A stretch of 64,000 bases of DNA from Candidatus Poribacteria bacterium (GTDB lineage Bacteria > Poribacteria > WGA-4E > PCPOR2b). A program made the position numbers and the translations under genes. Location of the stretch: positions 79,672 through 143,671 of the forward strand of contig JAJECO010000097.1 of assembly GCA_022822005.1 (NCBI GenBank). The letters are read 5' to 3'. Numbering within the stretch: position 1 is the first letter of the stretch; the number at the start of each line of letters is the position of its first letter. The notes under the pieces are model-generated. The model did no database searches. It had not been told where the DNA came from and saw only the letters and a program-made list of their open reading frames with translations. This document shows, piece by piece, positions 44,217 to 52,337 of this stretch.

Positions 44217-44358
44217 CTAGTGTTCTGTCATATAAATCATGATAAATCTCTCACGGCTCGGCTTGGATAGCCATATCCAAGCCCGATTTGCGGCGGTGTT
44301 GTGGATTTGTCAATCCACAACGAGCAGGGGCATTAACAATTATCTGACAATGTACTAG
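44217..44358. mobile_element. MITE-like element with terminal inverted repeats
   Basis: The ends CTAGTGTTCTGTCATATAA (44217) and, on the other strand, CTAGTACATTGTCAGATAA (44358) are imperfect inverted repeats 142 bases apart. Two perfect hairpins lie inside: GCTTGGATA/TATCCAAGC (44261-44282) and TTGTGGATT/AATCCACAA (44299-44320). It contains no coding frame. Both hairpins recur, in reverse order, near 58245-58344. Confidence 0.6.
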
Positions 44359-44411
44359 TATTCGAGGTTATTAATCGAAGTTCTGGAATGAACAAAGACT
44401 TGGAGCAAAAC

Positions 44412-45395
44412 ATGACACGTATTGGCGTTATCGGTACAGGGGGCATGGGCAGTGCCCATTGCAATTCGCTGCCTCAAGTTGAAAATTGTGAATTTGTCGG
44501 CGTTGCAGACCTCCGTTTGGAGGCGGCACAGGCTATCGCAGACCAACACCAAATCCGCGCATTTCAAGACTATCGCGAACTGCTGGAGATTGTGGATGGC
44601 GTCGTGGTCGCGACGCCGCCGGTAGCACATCGGGAGGTTGTCGTTGCAGCAGCGGAGGCAGGGGTTCACGCGTTTTGTGAGAAACCGCTGTCCCTCACCC
44701 TCGGCGATGCAGACGCGATGATCGAGGCTGCGGACAAAGCTGGTACCCACATTATGGCGGGACAGGTTCTCCGTTTCTATCCCGTGCATGTCCTCGGTAA
44801 GCAGTTAGTTGATGACGGTGAGATCGGTGACGTGACCTATATCGAAACGGATTACAGCGGTCCCTATCGAGGTGCGCGGGAACGTCCATCAACGTGGTAT
44901 GGGAGTGTTGGTGGGCTTTTAGAAAATGGCATCCACAAGTCCGATCTCATTAACTGGTTTGGTGGAACCGCCCTGACGGTTGCAGCGGAAGTGGGCAGCT
45001 TTTCTGGACACGATGATTGGGAGGATTATACGGTCTCGCTCATTCGGTATGATACGAAGGCAGTAGGGATATTGCGATGGGGTGGGTTCATGGGCGCACG
45101 CGGCACAAATGATACCATCATTGACGGATCGGAAGGATCGCTACGGCTCGATATGGGAGCGGACATCGCGTATCTGAAGAAGATTGGTGAATCGGAATGG
45201 AAGACACTCACTCCCGACCGCACGGCACCGCACGGCGTCGTCGGTGAACTGACCCACTTTGTCGATTGTATCCGTGAAGATAAGACACCCTTGATTGATG
45301 GCAGAGGCGGGCGCCATGCTGTTGAGGTTGTCTTAGCAACCTACCGTTCCGCGAAGGAAAAGATTAAAGTCATCTTACCGATGCGAGATGCGTAG
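44412..45395 (+). CDS. Gfo/Idh/MocA-family NAD(P)-dependent dehydrogenase
   Basis: About 327 residues from ATG at 44412, with GGAG seven bases upstream; an in-frame ATG at 44388 has a weaker site. The NAD loop is RIGVIGTGGMGSAHCNSL, the catalytic Lys region is HAFCEKPLSLTLGDADAM, and GLLENGIHKSDLINWFGG matches the HxxD-type sugar site. It oxidises a sugar, inositol or aminosugar derivative; which one is unknown. It heads the plus-strand catabolic run with the sulfatases. Confidence 0.9.
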   Translation: MTRIGVIGTGGMGSAHCNSLPQVENCEFVGVADLRLEAAQAIADQHQIRAFQDYRELLEIVDGVVVATPPVAHREVVVAAAEAGVHAFCEKPLSLTLGDADAMIEAADKAGTHIMAGQVLRFYPVHVLGKQLVDDGEIGDVTYIETDYSGPYRGARERPSTWYGSVGGLLENGIHKSDLINWFGGTALTVAAEVGSFSGHDDWEDYTVSLIRYDTKAVGILRWGGFMGARGTNDTIIDGSEGSLRLDMGADIAYLKKIGESEWKTLTPDRTAPHGVVGELTHFVDCIREDKTPLIDGRGGRHAVEVVLATYRSAKEKIKVILPMRDA

Positions 45396-45479
45396 GGGAC
45401 ATCTGGCAACGTCTTTTGAACAGTGCGCCCACCGGTTCAGCCCAAACGTGATGCAAATTTGAAGAGGACTAACACGCCT

Positions 45480-46940
45480 ATGAACAGCGAACAAAATCCA
45501 CGTCCGAACATCCTCTGGATCTGTACGGACCAACAGCGTTACGATACGATTGGTGCGTTGGGTAATCCTTATGTCTCAACTCCGAACATCGATCGGTTGG
45601 TCGAGGAGGGGGTTGCTTTTACCCACGCCTATTGCCAGAGTCCTATCTGTACGCCCAGTCGGGGCAGTTTTCTCACGGGGATGTATCCGAGTGCGGTGCA
45701 CGTCAACGGGAACGGCAACGAATACTTCCCGGATAGTCCACCTCTTGTGACGCGCCTTCTCGCAGACGCTGGTTACGACTGTGGATTGATCGGCAAGCTG
45801 CATCTTGCCAGTGCTCACCGCCGTATCGAACCCCGCGTAAACGACGGATACCGATATTGGCAGTACAGCCATGCGCCCCGTGATGACTGGGAAACGGGAC
45901 ACGACTACGCGGACTGGGTACGATCCAAAGGACATATTCTGGGGGAATTGACCAAGAGTATTGACGGTGTGCCTGCCGAACTCCATCAGACCACGTGGTG
46001 CGCGGAAAAGACGATTGAATTTATGCGGCAGGAACGGGAGGGACCGTGGCTGGCGAGTGTGAATATCTACGATCCACACCCACCCTTCAATCCCCCCAAG
46101 ACTTACAGGGATCTGTTTGATCCAGCGGATATGCCGGGACCACTTTTCCGGGAGAGCGATCTGGAACAGCAGAAGAAGTTAGAAGCGGTGGATTTCCAGT
46201 CGAAGGGACGCTCGCCAGAGGAGTTGGATATCCGCAGTCCGATCGTACCTCAGTCACCGGGAACGGCTGAAGTGGCTTCATCGGGAGGACGGGATGCCAA
46301 AACCCTGCAAGCGGCATATTACGCCATGATCAAGCAAATCGACGATGTGATGGGGCGTATCTTGGAGACACTGGAGGAGACTGGACAACGCGAACGGACG
46401 GTGGTTATCTTCACCAGTGACCACGGAGAAACGCTCGGCGATCATGGGTTAATTCAGAAGGGGTGTCGGTTCTATGAAGGCTTGGTCCGTGTGCCGCTGA
46501 TCTTCTCTTTGCCCGGACACTTTGAGGGTGGTTTGAGAAGCGACGCTTTGGTCGGGCTGTTGGACAAGACGCCGACCTTGCTGGACCTTGCTGGATTGGA
46601 AATCCCCGACCGGATGCAAGGGATGTCATTGCTGCCAATCCTTAGGGGAGAAGTTTCTCCCGATCATCACCGGGACTTCGTCCGTTGCGAATTTTACGAT
46701 GCCTTGGATCAACCGGATGGCACCTTTGCCACGATGTACCGGGATAGGCGATATAAGCTGGTGATGTACCACGGTCACACGCACGGAGAACTTTACGATC
46801 TTGAAACGGATCCAGAGGAATTTGAAAACCTGTGGGATGCGCCGGGCGCACAAAGCCTCAAGGTGGATTTGATGAAGCAAAGCTACGATGCGTCGATGCT
46901 GGCGATGGACCGGGGCCCTCGACGAATCGGACCCATGTGA
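45480..46940 (+). CDS. Sulfatase (formylglycine type)
   Basis: 486 residues from ATG at 45480, the first in-frame ATG; GAAGAGG lies upstream. The signature is SPICTPSRGSFLTGMYPS, with CTPSR being the site where Cys is turned into formylglycine. Metal residues lie in NILWICTDQQRYDTIGALG and TVVIFTSDHGETLGDHGLI. No signal peptide is evident, so it may act in the cytoplasm. It may remove sulfate from an algal or sponge polysaccharide fragment. A second sulfatase lies 90 bases downstream. Confidence 0.93.
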   Translation: MNSEQNPRPNILWICTDQQRYDTIGALGNPYVSTPNIDRLVEEGVAFTHAYCQSPICTPSRGSFLTGMYPSAVHVNGNGNEYFPDSPPLVTRLLADAGYDCGLIGKLHLASAHRRIEPRVNDGYRYWQYSHAPRDDWETGHDYADWVRSKGHILGELTKSIDGVPAELHQTTWCAEKTIEFMRQEREGPWLASVNIYDPHPPFNPPKTYRDLFDPADMPGPLFRESDLEQQKKLEAVDFQSKGRSPEELDIRSPIVPQSPGTAEVASSGGRDAKTLQAAYYAMIKQIDDVMGRILETLEETGQRERTVVIFTSDHGETLGDHGLIQKGCRFYEGLVRVPLIFSLPGHFEGGLRSDALVGLLDKTPTLLDLAGLEIPDRMQGMSLLPILRGEVSPDHHRDFVRCEFYDALDQPDGTFATMYRDRRYKLVMYHGHTHGELYDLETDPEEFENLWDAPGAQSLKVDLMKQSYDASMLAMDRGPRRIGPM

Positions 46941-46968
46941 TAAAACGCTTAAATTAAAAGTTCACCTC

Positions 46969-46993
46969 TCACGTTTCACGCATCACGTTTCAC
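46969..46993. repeat. GTTTCAC/GCATCAC tandem repeat
   Basis: CTCACGTTTCACGCATCACGTTTCAC lies between the two sulfatase genes. Same unit as at 55521 and, reversed, at 44174. Confidence 0.75.
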
Positions 46994-47029
46994 TTGCACC
47001 ATTGTAACGAAGAAAAAGGAGTAAAACTT

Positions 47030-48466
47030 ATGTCTGATTCCAATAGCCGTCAACCCAATGTAATCTTTATTTTGACCGATGATCAGGGACCTTGGGCAGC
47101 GGGCTGCTGCGGAAACGATGAGGTGCGTACACCTAACATAGATCGACTCGCTGAAACGGGTGTTCGTCTTGAGAACTTCTTTTGCACATCTCCCGTCTGC
47201 TCTCCGGCGCGCGCTAGCCTGATGACTGGACGGATACCGTCAGCGCATGGCGTACACGACTGGATTCGAGATGGGAATATGCCGCCGAATTCCGCGAAGT
47301 ATCTTGAGGGCTTGACGTGCTATACCGACGTGCTCGGTGCGAATGGCTATACCGTCGGACTCAGTGGGAAATGGCATCTCGGTGATAGCATGACCCCACA
47401 GCACGGCTTTAGTCACTGGTTTGCGATGCCACTCGGTGGTAGTAAGTATAACGATGCAGAGATGATCCGAGACGGCGTTGCGGAGGTGCACCCCGGCTAC
47501 GTTACGGATGTCATCACAGACGACGCGTTACAGTTTATTGAGTCAAGCAAGGATCAACCGTTCTATCTGAGTGTCCACTACAACGCACCGCATACGCCAT
47601 TCGACGGACACCCACAGGATATTGTGGATTCTTACGACGATTGTCCGTTCAAAACGTGCCCCCAAGAAGCAGCACACCCGTGGGCAGTCCCCGGCGCTCG
47701 CATACATCTGGGAAACAGGGAATCGTTGAAAGGGTACTTTGCGGCGATTACCGCGATGGACCTGAATGTTGGTCGTATTTTGGAGAAACTTGAGGGACTG
47801 GGTTTGCGAGAGGATACGTTGATTATCTTCAGCAGTGACAACGGCTATTCCTGCGGGCATCACGGTTTCTGGCATAAGGGGAATGGCACCTTTCCGCTGA
47901 ATATGTACGAGAACTCCGTCAAAGTTCCCTTCATTATGAGTCACCCCGGCGGTCTTCCACAAGGGCGTGTTACCGAAGCGATGGCAAGCCAGTACGATTT
48001 CATGCCGACGTTGCTTGACTATCTGGGCTTGGAAATGTCAGGGGATCCGTTGCGTCCCGGACGGAGTTTCCGACCGGCGTTGCTCGGTGAAACGGATGAT
48101 GCACAGGATGAAGTCGTTATCTTTGACGAATATGGTCCTGTCCGGATGATTCGGACACAGGAGTGGAAATATGTCCACCGCTACCCTTATGGTCCGCATG
48201 AACTCTATGATTTGGTGAACGATCCAGACGAGCGAAAAAACCTTGTGGACGAAAAATCGAAAGTTTCACTGGTGAAGGAGATGCGTCAGCAACTCGCTTC
48301 TTGGTTCAGCCGGTATGTCGTGCCGGAACTTGATGGGTCACGATTCCAAGTCACAGGTTTGGGTCATGCTGCCAAAATCGAACCGGGTTCCTGTGGTGAA
48401 GGGGCCTTCCATCCGCTGCCAGAGGATTGGCACGAAGTCCGACAACGGCAATTTCAGCGTAGGTAG
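47030..48466 (+). CDS. Sulfatase (formylglycine type)
   Basis: 478 residues from ATG at 47030, with AAGGAG eight bases upstream. The signature is SPVCSPARASLMTGRIPS, with CSPAR as the formylglycine site. Metal residues are in VIFILTDDQGPWAAGCCG and TLIIFSSDNGYSCGHHGFW. Like its upstream neighbour it has no signal peptide. The two differ clearly, so they probably act on different sulfate esters of the same substrate class. Confidence 0.93.
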   Translation: MSDSNSRQPNVIFILTDDQGPWAAGCCGNDEVRTPNIDRLAETGVRLENFFCTSPVCSPARASLMTGRIPSAHGVHDWIRDGNMPPNSAKYLEGLTCYTDVLGANGYTVGLSGKWHLGDSMTPQHGFSHWFAMPLGGSKYNDAEMIRDGVAEVHPGYVTDVITDDALQFIESSKDQPFYLSVHYNAPHTPFDGHPQDIVDSYDDCPFKTCPQEAAHPWAVPGARIHLGNRESLKGYFAAITAMDLNVGRILEKLEGLGLREDTLIIFSSDNGYSCGHHGFWHKGNGTFPLNMYENSVKVPFIMSHPGGLPQGRVTEAMASQYDFMPTLLDYLGLEMSGDPLRPGRSFRPALLGETDDAQDEVVIFDEYGPVRMIRTQEWKYVHRYPYGPHELYDLVNDPDERKNLVDEKSKVSLVKEMRQQLASWFSRYVVPELDGSRFQVTGLGHAAKIEPGSCGEGAFHPLPEDWHEVRQRQFQRR

Positions 48467-48563
48467 GGCTACTGATTAGGAAAGCAAAGATAAGCTACCC
48501 ACACAATCGGGTTAAACAGGTCCTTGTTCAGGGTGCCTGACTTGAGACGATTGGAGGAGAGTT

Positions 48564-49472
48564 ATGGTCCCAAAAGACTCCGTTTCAACTGAGGTGTCAA
48601 CAGTGAAAAATGGACTCACCCCCCAGCAGATTCAGCAGTTCAAGGATGACGGCTTCTTGATTATCCGTGACCTGCTTCCACGCGAGGCGGTTCAGCCGTT
48701 GATCGATGAACTGGCGCAGCAGGTTGGTGAAGCGACGCGGGAAGCGGTAAAACAGAGAGTGCTTGATCCGAAGAATACATTTGATGGTGCACCGTTTGAA
48801 ACCCGTTTGGCGCAGGTGTGTAAAGCCTGTAAAGAGCCTGATTGGATCTGGCACCATTACTTTTCCAGTCAGAAGCCGAGAAGTGCGGGGATGTTCACGC
48901 TGCGAACAGCCCCTGCGCTGTTGGATGTCGTTGAGTCGTTGATGGGTCCCGAAATTCTGGCACACCCGCAGTTCAACTACCGTGCCAAATTGCCGGACCA
49001 AGATCTAACGGTCATCCCTTGGCATCAGGACTTGGCTTATCTCAGACCGGAAGAAGCGGGGGATACGTTGGTTGTCAATTTCTGGATTCCGCTTGTGGAC
49101 GCTACAGTTGCCAATGGGTGTATGGAGGTGATGCGGGGTTCGCATCGTCTGGGATTGTTGCCGCATGGTCCTCTCATATCAACGCCGGGACATAAGGGAG
49201 GCAAGGGTATCGCGGATACCGATCTGCCGTCCTGCGAAGTTGTGGCAGGGGAAGTTGATGTAGGCGATGTTTTAATGACGACGGAGCGACTGGTGCATCG
49301 ATCTATTCCGAACCGATCGGATACAGTTAGGTGGAGCGTCGATACACGATACAACCAGATCGGACTGCCAACAGGGCGTGAGAATGTTCCCGGCTTTGTC
49401 GCTCGCAGCCGCAAGCATCCTGAGCGGGTTGCGCAATCAGATCACGACTGGAACCAACTTTTTGAGGCTTAA
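48564..49472 (+). CDS. Phytanoyl-CoA dioxygenase (PhyH) family protein
   Basis: 302 residues; GGAGGAG precedes the ATG at 48564. The Fe(II)/2-oxoglutarate triad is visible as IPWHQDLAYL (HxD) and the distal His in RLVHRSIPNRS, with the 2-oxoglutarate-binding Arg likely in DTVRWSVDTRYNQ. The family hydroxylates lipid- or small-molecule substrates and is expanded in Poribacteria-type genomes. It sits between sulfatase and aminotransferase, suggesting a step in breakdown of a modified sugar or amino compound. Confidence 0.9.
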   Translation: MVPKDSVSTEVSTVKNGLTPQQIQQFKDDGFLIIRDLLPREAVQPLIDELAQQVGEATREAVKQRVLDPKNTFDGAPFETRLAQVCKACKEPDWIWHHYFSSQKPRSAGMFTLRTAPALLDVVESLMGPEILAHPQFNYRAKLPDQDLTVIPWHQDLAYLRPEEAGDTLVVNFWIPLVDATVANGCMEVMRGSHRLGLLPHGPLISTPGHKGGKGIADTDLPSCEVVAGEVDVGDVLMTTERLVHRSIPNRSDTVRWSVDTRYNQIGLPTGRENVPGFVARSRKHPERVAQSDHDWNQLFEA

Positions 49473-49558
49473 ATTTCAAAGTCTGTACACCAATACGGAA
49501 ACTGCGTTTGCAGGTCCATAGTAGAACACAAACTTATAGAGCCTTTTTTGGGCTTGTT

Positions 49559-49595
49559 AATGAACTAATGCACCAATGCACAAATGAACTAATTA
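49559..49595. repeat. AATGAACTAATG-type direct repeats
   Basis: AATGAACTAATGCACCAATGCACAAATGAACTAATTA lies in the gap before the aminotransferase; similar words occur at 42041-42056 and 55502-55518. It appears to be another dispersed repeat, close to but not overlapping the ribosome site. Confidence 0.45.
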
Positions 49596-49610
49596 CGCAA
49601 GGAGATTGTA

Positions 49611-50951
49611 ATGGAAAACAGAGCAACCGAAGATGTCACGGCTACACTGGAGGAAAACTATCGAGGGCGCACACCGCGGTCGCAGGAACTCTTTGAGCGG
49701 GCGCGCAAGACGATGCCCGGTGGAGCGAAAGGTGCCTACTTTCATCAGCCATATCCGCTCACAATGGCACGAGGCGAGGGGTGTTATCTGTACGATGTCG
49801 AGGGGCATCGATATGTGGATTTCGCCAACCATCACACAGCCCAGGTACTGGGCCACAATCACCCTGCGGTCATAGATGCTATTCAGCAGCAGATGTCGAA
49901 GGGCATTGCGCTGGGCGCAGCGGTCGGTATTGAGGCAGAATTATGCGAGGAGATGTGCCGCCGAGTGGCATCGCTGGACCGAATCCGATTCTGCAACTCC
50001 GGCACCGAAGCGACATTACACGCCATACGATTAGCACGTGGTGTTAGCGGGCGAGCAAAAATTGCTAAGTTTGAGGGCGGTTACCACGGCAGTCACGATG
50101 TCGTCGAGATCAGTTCTGCTCCGTCCTTGGACAAAGTGGGTTCCGAAACCGATCCCAATCCTGTCCCTTCAGCAGGCGGGTTATCGCCACACGCGGTAGA
50201 GGAGGTAGTCGTCCTCCCCTACAACGATGAAGCCTCGGTCGAACGCCTCGTCACGCAGCACCGTGATGAATTGGCGTGCATTATCTTTGATACCAAAGCG
50301 GGTATCGTGCCGCAGCGTAAGGAGTTTGTACAGTTCGTCGGGGAGATAGCGCGGAAGAACGACCTGCTGTTTATTTTGGACGAAATTGTCGGATTCCGAG
50401 TAGGGACGGGCGGATTGCAGGAATACTACGGGGTTACGCCCGATTTGACCGCCTATGGCAAGGTTGTCGGCGGTGGTTTCCCTGTGGGTGCGTTTGGCGG
50501 ACGAGCGGATATTATGGATCTGCTCGACGGCACGCGTGGGAGCACAGGTTTCTTCCAGAGCGGTACATTCAGCGCACACCCCATCACCATGGCAGCTGGG
50601 TTAGCAACCGTGAAACAGCTCACGCCTGAAGCCTTCGCGCACCTGAACGGCTTAGGTGACCGGTTGTCTGCTGGACTGAACGAACTGTTTTCCCGTGAAA
50701 ATATCGCAGCGAAAGCGGTGAACACCGGCTCAGTGTTTAGCATCCACTTTACCAGCGAAGAACTCGTCAATTATCGCAGCCTTGCTCGAACCGACAAGGT
50801 GATGGCGCATCGTGTTTTCCTTGCACTGTTGGCGGAGGGTTATTTCTTGAGCCACGGATTGTCTATGAACGCAATCTCGCTGCCGACTGAAACCAGCCAT
50901 GTGGACGGGTTGATAGAGGCGGTGGGACGTGCTATTAAAGCATCGCAGTGA
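49611..50951 (+). CDS. Class III aminotransferase (glutamate-1-semialdehyde aminomutase-like)
   Basis: A 446-residue PLP enzyme. RFCNSGTEATLHAIRLARGV binds PLP phosphate, FILDEIVGFRVGTGG has the Asp that holds the ring nitrogen, and the Schiff-base Lys is in AYGKVVGGGFPVGAFGG. It resembles HemL but the true hemL with its IPGGVNSPVR start is at 14296. In this catabolic run it likely transfers an amino group on a small substrate, or is a mutase of an amino acid. AAGGAGAT supports the ATG at 49611. Confidence 0.9.
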   Translation: MENRATEDVTATLEENYRGRTPRSQELFERARKTMPGGAKGAYFHQPYPLTMARGEGCYLYDVEGHRYVDFANHHTAQVLGHNHPAVIDAIQQQMSKGIALGAAVGIEAELCEEMCRRVASLDRIRFCNSGTEATLHAIRLARGVSGRAKIAKFEGGYHGSHDVVEISSAPSLDKVGSETDPNPVPSAGGLSPHAVEEVVVLPYNDEASVERLVTQHRDELACIIFDTKAGIVPQRKEFVQFVGEIARKNDLLFILDEIVGFRVGTGGLQEYYGVTPDLTAYGKVVGGGFPVGAFGGRADIMDLLDGTRGSTGFFQSGTFSAHPITMAAGLATVKQLTPEAFAHLNGLGDRLSAGLNELFSRENIAAKAVNTGSVFSIHFTSEELVNYRSLARTDKVMAHRVFLALLAEGYFLSHGLSMNAISLPTETSHVDGLIEAVGRAIKASQ

Positions 50952-50969
50952 ACGACGGGAGGAATAGTT

Positions 50970-52115
50970 ATGTCTAACACTAATACCCAGGTCTACGATC
51001 TCCTTGTCAGTGCTGGGCGGGTTGTATGTCCGGCAACTGGATTTGATGGTCCGGGGACAGTCGCGGTTCGTGGCGATAGAATCGTTGCTGTTGGTGATCA
51101 GATTGATGGGTCTGCGCGGGAGGTCTGGGATTTCGCCGATTCCATGCTGCTGCCGGGATTGGTAGATATGCACGCCCATCCCGCACGAGAAGGTTCAAAA
51201 TACGGTGTCGATCCCGATGTGCACTTCCTCCCTCGCGGAGTAACGACTGTGCTTTCCCAAGGGGATGCGGGTGCCGGCAATTGGTCCCGATACCGTGAAT
51301 CGATCATCGAAGGTGCACGAACACGTGTCCGGCTGGCTATCAATCTTTCCGTTACGGGGGAATCAATCCCGACGAGTGGCTGTTTCGAGAATTTGGACGA
51401 TGTGGATGTAGATGCGTGCGTGGCAGCGATCGAAGATGGGGGTGAAGCGATCTGGGGTATTGCCGCCAACATAGCCCAATCCTGCGCCGGTAATAATGAT
51501 CCCCGCGAGATTCTGAACCGTGCGTTGGAAGCTGGCAATCAGACAGAGCGTCCGCTGCTTTTTGGTACGCGACGGGAGCCTGATTTTCCTTTTGAAGAAC
51601 AGTTGGAACTGTTACGCCCCGGAGATGTGATCACGTACTGTTTTCAGAGCAATCTTGATTGTGTTGTGGAGGACGGACGTGTTAAGGATGAAGTTTGGGC
51701 GGCTCGTGAAAGAGGGATATTGTTCGATATCGGGCACGGCATGAATTCATTCCACTTTGAGGTGGCGGAGGTAGCAATCGCAAACGGATTCCTGCCAGAC
51801 ACTATCTCAACAGACCAATATATCCGGCATGTGGATAGCAACCCACAACATGATTTACCTCGTACCCTTTCCAAGTTGCTCGCCGCGGGCATGACCGAAG
51901 CGGACGCGTTAGCGCGAATCACAGTGTGTCCCGCAGAATTTCTTGGATTGTCCGGAGAGGTTGGGACATTGGCACCCGGTGCCTGTGCTGACCTTGCTGT
52001 GTTGTGGTTCAATGAGGATGCGCTGCCGCTGCAAGATGTCAAAGGTGTGGAACGACCCGGGGGTTGTTGGGAGCCGGTTCTCACTGTGCGGGCAGGGGAG
52101 ATTGTCCGTACCTAA
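50970..52115 (+). CDS. Amidohydrolase-family enzyme
   Basis: A 381-residue metallohydrolase. The metal site HxH is in GLVDMHAHPAREGSKYG; a later region, ILFDIGHGMNSFHFEV, holds a further His and Asp in TISTDQYIRH. The N- and C-terminal parts (AGRVVCPATGFDGPGTVAVR and GTLAPGACADLAVLWF) form the usual beta-sandwich. It looks like a dihydroorotase- or D-aminoacylase-type enzyme with unknown substrate. GGGAGG precedes the ATG at 50970. Confidence 0.88.
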   Translation: MSNTNTQVYDLLVSAGRVVCPATGFDGPGTVAVRGDRIVAVGDQIDGSAREVWDFADSMLLPGLVDMHAHPAREGSKYGVDPDVHFLPRGVTTVLSQGDAGAGNWSRYRESIIEGARTRVRLAINLSVTGESIPTSGCFENLDDVDVDACVAAIEDGGEAIWGIAANIAQSCAGNNDPREILNRALEAGNQTERPLLFGTRREPDFPFEEQLELLRPGDVITYCFQSNLDCVVEDGRVKDEVWAARERGILFDIGHGMNSFHFEVAEVAIANGFLPDTISTDQYIRHVDSNPQHDLPRTLSKLLAAGMTEADALARITVCPAEFLGLSGEVGTLAPGACADLAVLWFNEDALPLQDVKGVERPGGCWEPVLTVRAGEIVRT

Positions 52116-52228
52116 ACGGTTAGAATCGGAAGGATTAGCGCGTCCTCAGTTCAGAGAAATTGCTATATTATAGTAGATCTTAGAATTAATGAGACACTCC
52201 AAACCGAATCGCATTGCCCCCATGCCCG

Positions 52229-52283
52229 GTAGGTGCGGTTTCTAACCGCACCCCATAGGCGCAGTTAAAAACAGCGCCTACCA
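52229..52283. repeat. Compound hairpin repeat (GGTGCGGTT/AACCGCACC)
   Basis: A perfect nine-base stem GGTGCGGTT-TCT-AACCGCACC (52232-52252) is followed by TAGGCGC/GCGCCTA (52256-52280), and the outermost GGTAGG pairs with CCTACC. It lies in the gap between the amidohydrolase and CocE genes, and may end transcription or be a dispersed element. Confidence 0.6.
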
Positions 52284-52337
52284 TACTTTTCCAGTCCAGG
52301 GAAATAGCGATATTAGATCGGAGGTGGAAGCCGAGTT

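Noticed and set aside
49540..49560. Rho-independent terminator after the PhyH gene
   Set aside because: The AGCC/GGCT stem is only four to five bases around a T-rich loop and too weak to support.
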